This document shows, piece by piece, positions 31,821 to 40,085 of a stretch of DNA of 64,000 nucleotides (the stretch's first letter is position 1; each line of letters begins with the position of its first letter). The notes beneath the pieces are model-generated. The model was given only the letters and a program-made list of their open reading frames with translations. It ran no database searches and was not told where the DNA came from. The DNA is taken from assembly GCF_013378055.1 (NCBI RefSeq), contig NZ_CP051130.1, forward strand, positions 1,736,001-1,800,000. Direction: 5' to 3'. The translations under genes and the position numbers were made by a program. The DNA is from Parasphingopyxis sp. CP4. GTDB taxonomy: Bacteria > Pseudomonadota > Alphaproteobacteria > Sphingomonadales > Sphingomonadaceae.

Positions 31821-32621
31821 TTAGCCCGCTGCCGGAGCGGGAATGCCACCATGGCGTTGCATGAGTTCATAGGCCCGGTTGTACCAGCGCGACTCAGGAT
31901 AGTTATTCCCGAGCACGGCGGCGGCACGGCGCGCCTCCTCAACGATACCCAGAGCCAGATAGCTTTCCGTCAAACGCATCAGCGCTTCGGGTGCATGGGT
32001 GGTCGTATCGAAACTGTCGACGACATTGCGGAAGCGGACAGTCGCCGCGAGCCACTGCCGACGGCGCTGGTAAAAGCGTCCGATTTCCATTTCCTTGCCG
32101 GCGAGATGATCGTTAACGAGGTCCAGCTTCAGCCGGGCATCAGCCGCATAGACGCTGTCCGGGAACCGCCGCACGACTTCGTTCAGCGCAGCCTGCGCCT
32201 GGCGGGTCAGCGATTGATCGCGGGTGACGTCTGAGATCTGCTCATAATAGCTCATCGCAATCAGATAATAGGCGTAAGGCGCATCCCGGTTGCCTGGGTG
32301 GATCGCGAGAAAGCGTCGCGCCGCGGAAATCGCTTCGGGATATTCGCCATCAAGATAGTTGCTGAAAGCCCCCATCAACTGCGCACGGCGCGCCCAGGGC
32401 GAATAGGGGTGCTGGCGCTCGACTTCGGAGAAGATCGCCGCTGCAAGCCCGTATTGGTTCCGGTCGAGCCGGTCCTTGGCGAGATTGTACAGGGTGTTCA
32501 CATCGCTGGCGACATATTGGTTGTCGGCGCGGGTTTGCGCGCTCGGACCGGCACATGAAGCAAGCGGGACGAGAGCGATGGCGGCAAACAACATGGCCGC
32601 GGGGCGGGACTGGATACGCAT
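31821..32621 (-). CDS. bamD: Outer membrane assembly lipoprotein BamD
   Basis: A 266-residue TPR lipoprotein of the BAM complex that inserts outer-membrane proteins. The signal peptide ends in a lipobox (VPLASCAG). TPR-like repeats follow (LYNLAKDRLDRNQYGLAAAIF, YLDGEYPEAISAARRFLAIHP, ALNEVVRRFPDSVYAADA), and the family sequence YYLIAMSYYEQI is present. The ATG at 32621 has AGAGG about 9 nt upstream; further upstream in-frame starts give an unlikely leader. It is the first gene of the bamD-recN-(DUF559)-ligA unit. Confidence 0.95.
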   Translation of the reverse strand: MRIQSRPAAMLFAAIALVPLASCAGPSAQTRADNQYVASDVNTLYNLAKDRLDRNQYGLAAAIFSEVERQHPYSPWARRAQLMGAFSNYLDGEYPEAISAARRFLAIHPGNRDAPYAYYLIAMSYYEQISDVTRDQSLTRQAQAALNEVVRRFPDSVYAADARLKLDLVNDHLAGKEMEIGRFYQRRRQWLAATVRFRNVVDSFDTTTHAPEALMRLTESYLALGIVEEARRAAAVLGNNYPESRWYNRAYELMQRHGGIPAPAAG

Positions 32622-32723
32622 GAGACAAGCCTCTAGCGCAGCGGATCGCTCGCGCCAAGAGAACAGATTCAACGATGCTGTAAAGGGTTCCGAACCCGCG
32701 ATGTTCGGCTATAGCGCTTGCCA

Positions 32724-33890
32724 ATGCTTCGCGTGTTGACCCTCGCCACCCTGTTCCCGGACGCCGCGCGCCCGACATTTGGCGGTTTTGTCGAGCGTCA
32801 GACGCTTGGGCTTGCGGCACGGGATGATGTCCAGCTGGAGGTTGTCGCCCCAATTGGGGTCCCGATTTGGCCGCTTAGCCGGCACGAGCGCTATCGAAAA
32901 TTCCGCGATGTTCCCGAGCAAGAGCTGTGGAAGGATGTCATTGTCCACCGGCCACGTTTTGGGGTGCTCCCCAAAATCGGGGGATCGCGATCCCCTGCCG
33001 CAATCGCAAGGGCGCTAAGGCCGGTGATCAAGACGATCCGCGAACGCTTTGCGTTCGACGTTGTCGATGCCGAATTTTTCTACCCCGATGGTCCCGCCGC
33101 CATGCGCATTGCCAAAGCGTTCGATGTGCCCTTCTCGGTCAAGGCCCGCGGCGCAGACATCCATTATTGGGGGGCTCGACCGGGTTCGGGTTCACAGGTG
33201 CTGGCGGCCGGTCAGGCGGCCAACGGATTGCTGGCCGTCAGCGAAGCGCTGAAGGCCGACATGGTGGCGCTTGGGATGCCGGGCGAGAAGATTGCCGTCC
33301 ATTATACCGGCATCGACAAGCACCGATTCAAGCCGATCGAAAGGAGCAAGGCCAAACAGGAAATCAATGTTGCCGGCCCGATGATTGTTACGGTCGGCGC
33401 GCTGATACCGCGCAAAGGCCAGTCCCTGGTGATTCGCGCATTGAAAGAAATCCCGGACGCTGAGCTATGGTGCATCGGCGAAGGCGAGGACCGTTCCAGC
33501 CTGACGACCCTGGCGGACCAACTCGGTCTCGCCGATCGCGTCCATCTTCCGGGCAATCTGCCGCATGACGAAGTCGCAAAACTGGTGGCTACGGCGGATG
33601 TTCTGGCGCTCCCATCCGTATCGGAAGGACTGGCCAATGCCTGGGTTGAGGCGCTGGCCTGCGGTACCCCGATCGTGATCAGCGATGCCGGCGGCGCAAA
33701 GGAACTGGTGGACCGGCCCGAAGCGGGTGCGATTGTCCCGAGCGACCCAGCGGCCATCGCCACCGCCATCAACGCGATCCTCGCCGATCCCCCTGATCAA
33801 CAGGCCGTGCGCGCCACAGTCGACAAATTTTCATGGAAACAGAATAGCGAACAGCTCTTCGCCCATCTCTCCGCCCTAGTCGATCGGTAG
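32724..33890 (+). CDS. GT4-family glycosyltransferase
   Basis: A 388-residue GT-B glycosyltransferase. The N-terminal acceptor domain begins LRVLTLATLFPD with a glycine loop FGGFVE; the C-terminal donor domain has VGALIPRKGQSLVIRAL and LPSVSEGLANAWVEALACG, the GT4 EX7E-type region in which the first acid is in SEG. It probably transfers a sugar to a cell-surface glycan or lipid; donor and acceptor are unknown. It stands alone, divergent from bamD. The ATG at 32724 is preferred over a TTG two codons upstream. The stop overlaps the convergent Mth938 gene by 15 bp. Confidence 0.9.
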   Translation: MLRVLTLATLFPDAARPTFGGFVERQTLGLAARDDVQLEVVAPIGVPIWPLSRHERYRKFRDVPEQELWKDVIVHRPRFGVLPKIGGSRSPAAIARALRPVIKTIRERFAFDVVDAEFFYPDGPAAMRIAKAFDVPFSVKARGADIHYWGARPGSGSQVLAAGQAANGLLAVSEALKADMVALGMPGEKIAVHYTGIDKHRFKPIERSKAKQEINVAGPMIVTVGALIPRKGQSLVIRALKEIPDAELWCIGEGEDRSSLTTLADQLGLADRVHLPGNLPHDEVAKLVATADVLALPSVSEGLANAWVEALACGTPIVISDAGGAKELVDRPEAGAIVPSDPAAIATAINAILADPPDQQAVRATVDKFSWKQNSEQLFAHLSALVDR

Positions 33891-34256
33891 GAGAGCTGCG
33901 ACAATCCAGCGATCTTCGCTGCGGAGCATCCCCCAGGCCCGCGCAGCGGCGCGGCTATCCATCGCCTCCACACCAATATCGAGCGCTTCCACAGCGCTGA
34001 CAAAGGCAGGTGATGGGCGTTCGAGCCGCGCGCCGGTGCCAAGCAGCAGAAATTCGGGGCTCGGCGCCAAGGCGAGCAACGGCGCCAGCGTCTCAACCTT
34101 GAGATCGGCCATATCGGCAATATCCCAGGGCCGCGCCGATTCAGGTGTCAGCCACAGGCCGCCCGCGACTATCTCTTCATCGAGGCGGAACGCATTGCCG
34201 GCGAATCCCGTGACCACCGGCCCTGCAGCAGGTGTATCGCGTTCAAGCGAGGCCAT
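33876..34256 (-). CDS. Mth938-like (DUF498) domain protein
   Basis: A 126-residue single-domain protein of the Mth938/NDUFAF3-like family. The beta-rich core GLWLTPESARPWDIADM precedes the family segment PEFLLLGTGARLERPSPAFV and EDRWIVAALLPID. A mitochondrial homologue acts in complex I assembly; the bacterial role is not settled. It starts on the secF stop (TAATG), so it is the last gene of yajC-secD-secF. The same placement is common in alphaproteobacteria, as far as I recall. Confidence 0.85.
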   Translation of the reverse strand: MASLERDTPAAGPVVTGFAGNAFRLDEEIVAGGLWLTPESARPWDIADMADLKVETLAPLLALAPSPEFLLLGTGARLERPSPAFVSAVEALDIGVEAMDSRAAARAWGMLRSEDRWIVAALLPID

Positions 34257-35233
34257 TAGCGGCCGTAGCCCTCCTTATGGATCTTCTGCTCGCCACCGGT
34301 CTCTTCGGGCACGAACGTATCCGGGCCGACTTTGAGCCAGATGAGGATCGGTGCCGCCATATAGACCGAGCTATAGGTACCAACGAAGATCCCCAACAGC
34401 ATCGCCGTGGTGAAGCCGAACAGGAGATCCGGGCCAATCCAGATCAACACAACCAGTGCAATCGCCATGGTCAAGCTCGTCATCACCGTGCGGGCCAGCG
34501 TTTCGTTCACCGACAGATCGAGCAGCGGGACAATCTCCATCTTGCGATATTTGCGTAGATTTTCGCGGATCCGGTCATAAACAACGATCGTATCGTTGAG
34601 CGAATAGCCGATGATTGTCAGCAGCGCGGCGACGATGTTGAGATTGAACTCCAGCTGGGTGAGCGCAAAGAAACCGAAGGTCAGCGCGACGTCATGGAAC
34701 AGCGCGAACAACGCCCCCACCCCGAACTGCCACTCAAAGCGTAGCCAGATGTACAGCGCAATCGCGATCATCGCGAGTCCCAGCGCCAGTGCACCGGCGC
34801 GGAACAGCTCGTCCGATACTTTACCCGATACCGAATCGACGGAATCGATCCGCACCCCTTCATATTCGGCCTGCATCATCTGGGTGACGCGCGTTGACAC
34901 CTCATTGGCGAGCGCCGGATCGTCATTCGCACCCTCGGTTACGCGCATGCGGATGGACACCTGGTTTTCATCACCGAACCGCTGGATCGACGCACCTTCG
35001 ATGCCGAGCGCCGCAATATCTTCGCGCAGCTCTGTAACCGGTGCCTCCAGATCGTCGGCAAAGGTGGCCTGGATCATCTGGCCGCCAGCGAAATCGACGC
35101 CGAAATTCAGGCCGCGGGTCGCGGTCAGCGTAATCGATGCCACGGTCAGGATGATCGAGAAGATAATCGCAATATTGCGAAATTTGAGGAACTGGATGTT
35201 CGTCGTGTCGGGGACAAGCTTGAGAAGTCGCAT
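34256..35233 (-). CDS. secF: Protein translocase subunit SecF
   Basis: With SecD and YajC it uses the proton gradient to help pull proteins across the inner membrane after SecA. It has 325 residues: first helix, periplasmic domain with GLNFGVDFAGGQMIQ, then five helices including the conserved IIGYSLNDTIVVYDRIREN and NETLARTVMTSLTM. The ATG overlaps the secD stop (TGATG). It is normal in length, with no missing segment. Confidence 0.97.
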   Translation of the reverse strand: MRLLKLVPDTTNIQFLKFRNIAIIFSIILTVASITLTATRGLNFGVDFAGGQMIQATFADDLEAPVTELREDIAALGIEGASIQRFGDENQVSIRMRVTEGANDDPALANEVSTRVTQMMQAEYEGVRIDSVDSVSGKVSDELFRAGALALGLAMIAIALYIWLRFEWQFGVGALFALFHDVALTFGFFALTQLEFNLNIVAALLTIIGYSLNDTIVVYDRIRENLRKYRKMEIVPLLDLSVNETLARTVMTSLTMAIALVVLIWIGPDLLFGFTTAMLLGIFVGTYSSVYMAAPILIWLKVGPDTFVPEETGGEQKIHKEGYGR

Positions 35234-36837
35234 CAGATCACAAGCTCCTTGGGCCGCTTATTCTTGATCCAGACCGATACCATCATCCGGGTGATGGTAA
35301 CCGCGGTAAAGACCGAGGTAATGATACCGACGACCAGCACGACCGCGAAACCGCGCACCGGACCGGAGCCGAATGAGAACATCAGCGCGCCACCGATAAA
35401 GTTGGTGATATTGGCATCGAAAATAGCACGGCTGGCTTCCTTGTAACCAGTCTGCACCGCATCGATGATCTTGCGCCCGCGTCTCTGTTCTTCTCGTATT
35501 CGTTCATTGATCAGCACGTTCGCATCAACTGCGGCACCCACCGTCAGGACAAAGCCGGCAATGCCTGGAAGCGTTAGCGTTGCATCCAGCATCGCCATGA
35601 TTGCCAGGATGAGGAACAGGTTCAGCGCCAGGGCAATGTTCGAATAGATGCCAAAGCGGCCATAGGTGATGAACATGAATGTCATCACGGCAACCGTCGC
35701 GATCATGCCGGCCAATCCGCCAAGCCGCACACCTTCTTCACCGATTTCCGCGCCGACGGTGCGATCTTCGATCACGGCCAGTTCAACCGGCAGGCGACCC
35801 GAGCGCAACGCAATCGCCAGCTCATTGGCCGACTGGACCGAGAAGCTGCCGGTAATCTGTGCATTACCGCCGAGGATCGGTTCGTTGATATTCGGTGCTG
35901 ACAGCACTTCGCCATCAAGGATGATTGCAAAAGGTCGACCGACATTTTCCTGCGTCACCCGGCCAAAGGCGCGGCCGCCCGGTCCGTCAAAGGTGAGGTT
36001 CACCGTCACTTCGCCGGTGCGCTGGTCAAAACCCTGCTGGGCATTCACCAACTGGTCACCGGACACCATCACGCGGCGTTGCACGATCACACAGCCAGCC
36101 GTTTCCTGCTGATTGGCATAGGGCAAGGCTTCACTGCCGATCGGGGCCTGGCAGGCCAGTGCCATATTCGGATCGGCATCATAGTTCACCATGCGAAATT
36201 CGAGCGACGCCGTTCGGCCAAGCAAGCTCATCAGCGATTCAGGACTATCGAGGCCAGGGACCTGTACCACGATCCGTTCGCTGCCCTGGCGAATGATCGT
36301 TGGTTCGCGGGTGCCAAGTTCATCGATACGCGCCCGAACAACTTCGGTTGCGGTTTCCACCGCTGTATTGACCGCTTCGGCGGTGCCGGTTTCGGTTGGC
36401 CGCACGACGATCTGCAGCGAATCTTCATTCTCGACACTGAAATCGCGCTCACCGGTAAATCCAACCGGCTGGGTGAGCGCCCGAACCCGCTCCATCGCAT
36501 CGTCGAGCTGCGCTTCGTCGCGCACCGTGAAGCTGACCTCACCGCCACTGCGGGACAGGCTGCCAATTTCAATCAGCGGGCCATCATCTTCCATCGAATC
36601 TTCGATGCGATCCGACATGGTCTGGAGGCGCTGGTCTTCAAATTCTTCGGTCTGCGCTTCGAGCAGGATATGCACGCCGCCCGACAGATCGAGGCCGAGA
36701 TTGATCGAGGGTTGCGGGAGGAAATCGGGGATCTGCTCACGCTGGGCATCGGTCAACAGGCTCGGAATAGCGAGCAGCACGCCGACGACCAGCAATGCCG
36801 TCAGCATCCAGACCTTCCATGTCGGGAAATCGTTCAT
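35233..36837 (-). CDS. secD: Protein translocase subunit SecD
   Basis: A 534-residue RND-type translocase subunit. The N-terminal helix is followed by GLDLSGGVHILLEA, a large periplasmic P1 region, FAIILDGEVLSAPNI, and a six-helix bundle with AGFVLTVGAAVDANVLINER and the GFAVVLVVGIITSVFTAV end. It starts 15 bp after yajC. The proton-relay region VGAAVDANVLI is intact. Confidence 0.98.
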   Translation of the reverse strand: MNDFPTWKVWMLTALLVVGVLLAIPSLLTDAQREQIPDFLPQPSINLGLDLSGGVHILLEAQTEEFEDQRLQTMSDRIEDSMEDDGPLIEIGSLSRSGGEVSFTVRDEAQLDDAMERVRALTQPVGFTGERDFSVENEDSLQIVVRPTETGTAEAVNTAVETATEVVRARIDELGTREPTIIRQGSERIVVQVPGLDSPESLMSLLGRTASLEFRMVNYDADPNMALACQAPIGSEALPYANQQETAGCVIVQRRVMVSGDQLVNAQQGFDQRTGEVTVNLTFDGPGGRAFGRVTQENVGRPFAIILDGEVLSAPNINEPILGGNAQITGSFSVQSANELAIALRSGRLPVELAVIEDRTVGAEIGEEGVRLGGLAGMIATVAVMTFMFITYGRFGIYSNIALALNLFLILAIMAMLDATLTLPGIAGFVLTVGAAVDANVLINERIREEQRRGRKIIDAVQTGYKEASRAIFDANITNFIGGALMFSFGSGPVRGFAVVLVVGIITSVFTAVTITRMMVSVWIKNKRPKELVI

Positions 36838-36852
36838 TGGGTGCGTATGGCC

Positions 36853-37176
36853 TTAATCGTTGGCTGCGCCGGGATTGCGCACATCGGACAGGGTGGCTTT
36901 CAATGCCGTGACTTTCTGTCCGCCGCCGAGATCTATCTCGACTTCATCATCTTTGACCTTGGTAACCTTGCCGAGCAAGCCACCGCCGGTAACCACGCGA
37001 TCGCCCTTTTTCACGGCCGTGATCATATCGCGATGATCCTTCATCCGTTTTTGTTGCGGACGGATCAGCAGGAACCAGAAGATCACGAAGATCAGCAAGA
37101 GTGGAACGAGCTGAATGATGAAAGCGCCGGCGCCTCCAGATGGAGCGGCTGCGGCAAGAACGGGTGTGGCGGACAT
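36853..37176 (-). CDS. yajC: Preprotein translocase accessory protein YajC
   Basis: A 107-residue single-pass membrane protein: one helix (FIIQLVPLLLIFVIFWFLLI) followed by RPQQKRMKDHRDMI and a small soluble domain (GDRVVTGGGLLGKVTKV). It associates with SecDF. It is the first gene of the operon. The 175 bp to the next gene (37177-37351) hold the divergent promoters and a small perfect inverted repeat AGCGTA-TCGT-TACGCT at 37204-37219, about 28 bp upstream of the ATG. Confidence 0.95.
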   Translation of the reverse strand: MSATPVLAAAAPSGGAGAFIIQLVPLLLIFVIFWFLLIRPQQKRMKDHRDMITAVKKGDRVVTGGGLLGKVTKVKDDEVEIDLGGGQKVTALKATLSDVRNPGAAND

Positions 37177-37351
37177 GGTACGGACCTGTAAGCTGGATGG
37201 TGAAGCGTATCGTTACGCTCCAAGTAAGTGGCGCGCCTCTATCATCTAAGGTGCGTTTTGCGCAACTGCCATCCATCAGCGGCAAATTTATTTGCATCCG
37301 CGCTCCGGGGCGCTAGCACCAAGCGCGAAATCAAAAATGGAGAGAGATGCT

Positions 37352-37663
37352 ATGATTATCGTTCAAGGATGGGTTCGCTTGGATGAAGGCGAACTGGATC
37401 GCCTGCATGATGTCGCGATCACGATGATGGAAGAAACCCGCAAGGAAGAGGGGTGTATCGCCTATACCTTCAGCCGGGCGATGGAAGATCCCAATCTCAT
37501 GCGGATCGCCGAAGTCTGGGAAGATCAGGCATCGCTCGATGCGCATGGCAAGAGCCCACATATGGCGACGTTCAACCAATCGCTGGGCAGCGCGAAAATT
37601 CTCGGCATCAGTATCAAGGCCTATCCGGCCGAAGCCGGCAAGACGCTGATGGGCGCCGACTAG
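37352..37663 (+). CDS. Antibiotic-biosynthesis-monooxygenase-fold (ABM) protein
   Basis: A 103-residue dimeric alpha-beta barrel protein. The family pattern is visible: MIIVQGWVRLDEGELDRLHD, EETRKEEGCIAYTFSR, and IAEVWEDQASLDAHGKSPHM. Members include quinol and heme-degrading monooxygenases, but many have no known substrate. The ATG at 37352 has GGAGAGAG upstream. It lies 4 nt before a nitroreductase gene, so the pair probably forms a small redox or quinone-detoxification operon. Confidence 0.85.
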   Translation: MIIVQGWVRLDEGELDRLHDVAITMMEETRKEEGCIAYTFSRAMEDPNLMRIAEVWEDQASLDAHGKSPHMATFNQSLGSAKILGISIKAYPAEAGKTLMGAD

Positions 37664-37667
37664 AATA

Positions 37668-38354
37668 ATGGCCGAGCTGACAGCATCCGAAGCGATCAAC
37701 GCGCGCCAGTCCCGCCGCGCCTTTCTCGACACGCCGGTTCCGCGCGAAACAGTTGAGCGGTTATTGGCCCTGGCCAGCCGCTCACCCTCGGGCAGCAATA
37801 TGCAGCCCTGGAACGTCTATGTCGTGACCGGTGACAAGCTGGACGAACTCAAGGCAGTGGCGCTCAAGGCGATTGCCAATGGCGTTGATCTTGGGGCGGC
37901 CGAGTTTGAAATCTATCCGGCTGGAATGAGCGACGTGCATACCGAGCGGCGCCTGCGCAATGCCGAAGAGATGTTCGGTGCAGCTGGCGTTGCCCGTGAC
38001 TATGTGGCCGGCCGGATGGGACAGATGGCGGCAAACTTCCGCTTCTTCGATGCGCCGGTTGGCATGTTCTTTTCAATCGATCGCGCGCTTGCGGTCGGCA
38101 ATGGCCAGATGGCGCATCTCGGCATGTTCATCCAGACATTGATGCTCGCCGCGCAAGCAGAGGGCCTCGACACCTGCCCGCAGGAGGCCTGGGCAATCTT
38201 GCATGACACGGTCGCGCCCTGGCTCGGCATACCGGATGAACAGATGCTCTATTGCGGCTTGGCCCTTGGCCATCATGATCCCGATGCGCCGATCAACAGC
38301 TTCCGGACGGATCGCGAGCCGATCGAGAGTTTCACGACCTTTCTCGGCAATTGA
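37668..38354 (+). CDS. Nitroreductase family flavoprotein
   Basis: A 228-residue FMN-dependent NAD(P)H oxidoreductase. The FMN-binding N-terminus ARQSRRAFLDTPVPRETVERL is followed by ALASRSPSGSNMQPWNVYVV, and MAHLGMFIQTLMLAAQAEGL plus LGHHDPDAPINSFRTDREP complete the fold. It could reduce nitroaromatics, quinones or a biosynthetic intermediate. It starts 4 nt after the ABM gene, so the two are co-translated. Confidence 0.9.
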   Translation: MAELTASEAINARQSRRAFLDTPVPRETVERLLALASRSPSGSNMQPWNVYVVTGDKLDELKAVALKAIANGVDLGAAEFEIYPAGMSDVHTERRLRNAEEMFGAAGVARDYVAGRMGQMAANFRFFDAPVGMFFSIDRALAVGNGQMAHLGMFIQTLMLAAQAEGLDTCPQEAWAILHDTVAPWLGIPDEQMLYCGLALGHHDPDAPINSFRTDREPIESFTTFLGN

Positions 38355-38360
38355 GCCGAT

Positions 38361-38378
38361 AGCGGTTCGCGAACCGCT
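38361..38378. terminator. Palindromic hairpin after the nitroreductase gene
   Basis: AGCGGTTCGCGAACCGCT is a perfect 18-bp palindrome starting 7 nt after the nitroreductase stop. As RNA it gives a 7-bp stem with a CGCG loop. Only a weak T-containing stretch follows, so it is a likely but not ideal terminator that isolates the operon from the tRNA gene. Confidence 0.5.
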
Positions 38379-38419
38379 TGCATTGCCCCGTCATCGGATT
38401 TACAGCGCGCCCCCTCGGT

Positions 38420-38496
38420 CGGGGCGTAGCGCAGCTAGGTAGCGCATCATACTGGGGGTGTGGAGGTCGCTGGTTCGAATCCAGTCGCCCCGACCA
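38420..38496 (+). tRNA. tRNA-Pro (anticodon GGG)
   Basis: A 77-nt cloverleaf. The acceptor stem CGGGGCG (38420-38426) pairs with CGCCCCG (38486-38492); the discriminator is A, and CCA is encoded (38494-38496). The D arm is GCGC-AGCTAGGTA-GCGC. The anticodon loop CTGGGGG sits in stem TCATA/TGTGG with two G-T pairs, giving anticodon GGG. The T arm is GCTGG-TTCGAAT-CCAGT. It decodes CCC and, with wobble, CCU. Confidence 0.96.
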
Positions 38497-38608
38497 TCTC
38501 GTCCCCAGATTTATCGCATCATTGGGTATCGCACAGTGCGCGCCGCGCTGTCCTACAGATATCCAAATAGGTTATTTATGTATCTATCACTTTACCAAGG
38601 AGATAGAT

Positions 38609-39022
38609 ATGTCCATCATTTCCGGGCTTTTGGGCCCGCTCAGCACCGTCATCGATCGTATCCTGCCGGACCGCGAGGCACGGGATCGCGCCAAGCTGGA
38701 GCTCCTCAAACTGGAGGGCAGCCAGGCGGCGGAAACGCTGCAGACCCAGCTGTCTGCAATCATTGCCGAAGCACAATCGCCCGACCCCTGGACCAGCCGG
38801 GCGCGGCCAAGCTTTCTCTATGTGATGTATGTTCTGCTGCTCTGGGCGCTGCCGATGGGCGTGCTCGCCGCTTTTCGACCTGAAGCGGCGCAGAATATCG
38901 CCGCCGGCATGAACGCCTATCTCGCCGGAATCCCCGAGCCGCTATATGCGCTGTTCGGCACCGGCTATCTCGGTTATACCGCTGCCCGGCAATGGGGAAA
39001 GATAAAGGGTGTCGATCGCTAG
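38609..39022 (+). CDS. 3TM-type phage holin-like protein
   Basis: A 137-residue protein resembling the three-transmembrane holin family (PF11351-like): amphipathic N-terminus SIISGLLGPLSTVIDRILPD, a charged helix (RDRAKLELLKLEG), the family-typical QSPDPWTSRARPSFLYVMYV, then hydrophobic segments and the end GYTAARQWGKIKGVDR. The ATG at 38609 has a near-perfect AAGGAGA. It stands alone just downstream of tRNA-Pro with no lysin or other phage gene, so it is a phage or gene-transfer-agent relic or a domesticated pore gene. Confidence 0.78.
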   Translation: MSIISGLLGPLSTVIDRILPDREARDRAKLELLKLEGSQAAETLQTQLSAIIAEAQSPDPWTSRARPSFLYVMYVLLLWALPMGVLAAFRPEAAQNIAAGMNAYLAGIPEPLYALFGTGYLGYTAARQWGKIKGVDR

Positions 39023-39091
39023 GTCGGCATTTGCGGACATAGTATCGCACATCCCAGCGCTGGGCCGTTGACGAATTTCTTGCCGTCTCTT

Positions 39092-39117
39092 GTAACCGGC
39101 TGCAGATTCAGGGCGAA
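39092..39117 (+). promoter_or_regulatory. ECF sigma-factor promoter, GTAACC-N16-CGAA (copy 1)
   Basis: GTAACC at 39092-39097, a 16-nt spacer, and CGAA at 39114-39117, ending 33 nt before the ATG of the Cys-repeat protein. An identical pair with identical spacer and distance precedes the redoxin lipoprotein at 44.3 kb. It matches, as I recall it, the consensus of sigma-F-dependent heavy-metal-stress promoters in Caulobacter. No ECF sigma gene lies in this window. Confidence 0.75.
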
Positions 39118-39150
39118 CCCGGATGGCCACTAAACTCTTGGGAGATACTC

Positions 39151-39471
39151 ATGCCTGAAAAAACTGAAAAACGTAGCCTCGCCTCCATGCTCGCCGTCGC
39201 CGGCGGGCTGGCTCTGGCTGCGCCTGCCTTGCAAGCCTGTAGCTGCGGAGCCCGATGCTGCGCCGCTGCGGCCGAAGGATCGGCAGGTTGCTGTGCAGCC
39301 GAAGGCGGCTGCTGCGCGGCCCATGATGGCTGCGATGCGGCCAGCGAAGGCTGCTGTGCTGCGGCTGAAGGTTGCTGCGCTGCGGCGGCTGAAGGCTGCT
39401 GCGCCGCCACTGAAACCGCTGCTGCGGAAGGCTGCTGTGCGGCGGCCGAAGGCTGTTGCGCAGCCTATTAG
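39151..39471 (+). CDS. Secreted cysteine-rich EGCCAA-repeat protein
   Basis: A 106-residue protein with a signal peptide (MPEKTEKR, hydrophobic core, APALQAC) and a mature region made almost only of Ala, Gly, Glu and Cys. It has 19 cysteines, mostly as CC pairs in about seven EGCCAA/AGCCAA-type units. The second Cys-free option at LQAC could even be a lipobox, though Gln at -2 is unusual. Codons of the repeat units vary at third positions, so the protein pattern looks selected rather than freshly duplicated. The general design resembles metal-binding or MNIO-modified bufferin-type peptides, but no DUF692 maturase gene is here. GGGAG precedes the ATG; an ECF-type promoter lies upstream. Confidence 0.85.
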   Translation: MPEKTEKRSLASMLAVAGGLALAAPALQACSCGARCCAAAAEGSAGCCAAEGGCCAAHDGCDAASEGCCAAAEGCCAAAAEGCCAATETAAAEGCCAAAEGCCAAY

Positions 39472-40085
39472 GCGAAAGTCCCGAAGCGACGCTATTTGCC
39501 CTTACCGAGCAAATGGCGTCGCAGGGCGTTTCGCTGGTACCCCGCGTCGTTCCGCCGGAAGCCGAATTTCGGCAATGGACGCATTATCCCGAAAAAGACG
39601 CTGTCAGCCCCGCGACCAAATCGCGCTGGTTCTATCATGCCCATCCGCCTGAACAGCGCGAGCCCGGCGAACATGGCCATTTCCACCTGTTCCTGCCGCT
39701 TGACGATTTCGACGGCATTGAACCGCTAGCCGAAGCCAAACCCAAAACCGAGGGCAAGACCCCGGCAAGGGTCGTCCATTTCGTCGCGCTGTCCTGCAAT
39801 CTGGATGGTATCCCGACCCATTGGTTCACGACCAATCGCTGGGTCACCAACGAATATTTCATGGCAGGCAACGCGATTATCGATCGGCTCGATCGGTTCG
39901 ACGTGACCGATGCACCTGGCGATCCGCTCGTTAACAGCTGGCTGACCGCTGCGGTTGCGGTATTTCGTGATCAGATTGCCGGCCTCATCCGCACCCGCGA
40001 TGAAAAGCTGCATGGCCAATCGCTTGATGATCGAAAGCTGGAAATCCTGTCGAGCGGACCGCTCGACCTGGAGGCGATCGCCTGA
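39456..40085 (+). CDS. His-rich protein of unknown function, partner of the Cys-repeat gene
   Basis: A 209-residue soluble protein without signal peptide. A TTG start at 39456 overlaps the Cys-repeat gene by 16 bp and has GAAGG just upstream; an ATG at 39513 is the alternative. The central part is rich in His and aromatic residues: WTHYPEKDAV, RWFYHAHPP, GEHGHFHLFLPLDD, then VVHFVALSCNLDGIPTHWFT, a pattern that could bind metal. I believe it belongs to a DUF6969-like family but cannot verify that. The overlap implies translational coupling, so it probably acts on or with the Cys-repeat protein. It ends flush with the convergent kinase gene. Confidence 0.72.
   Translation: MRSLLGESPEATLFALTEQMASQGVSLVPRVVPPEAEFRQWTHYPEKDAVSPATKSRWFYHAHPPEQREPGEHGHFHLFLPLDDFDGIEPLAEAKPKTEGKTPARVVHFVALSCNLDGIPTHWFTTNRWVTNEYFMAGNAIIDRLDRFDVTDAPGDPLVNSWLTAAVAVFRDQIAGLIRTRDEKLHGQSLDDRKLEILSSGPLDLEAIA

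Noticed and set aside
38486-39022. Phage attachment-site duplication of the tRNA-Pro 3-prime end
   Set aside because: I looked for a repeat of the TTCGAATCCAGTCGCCCCGA end downstream and saw none, so there is no direct evidence of an integrated element.
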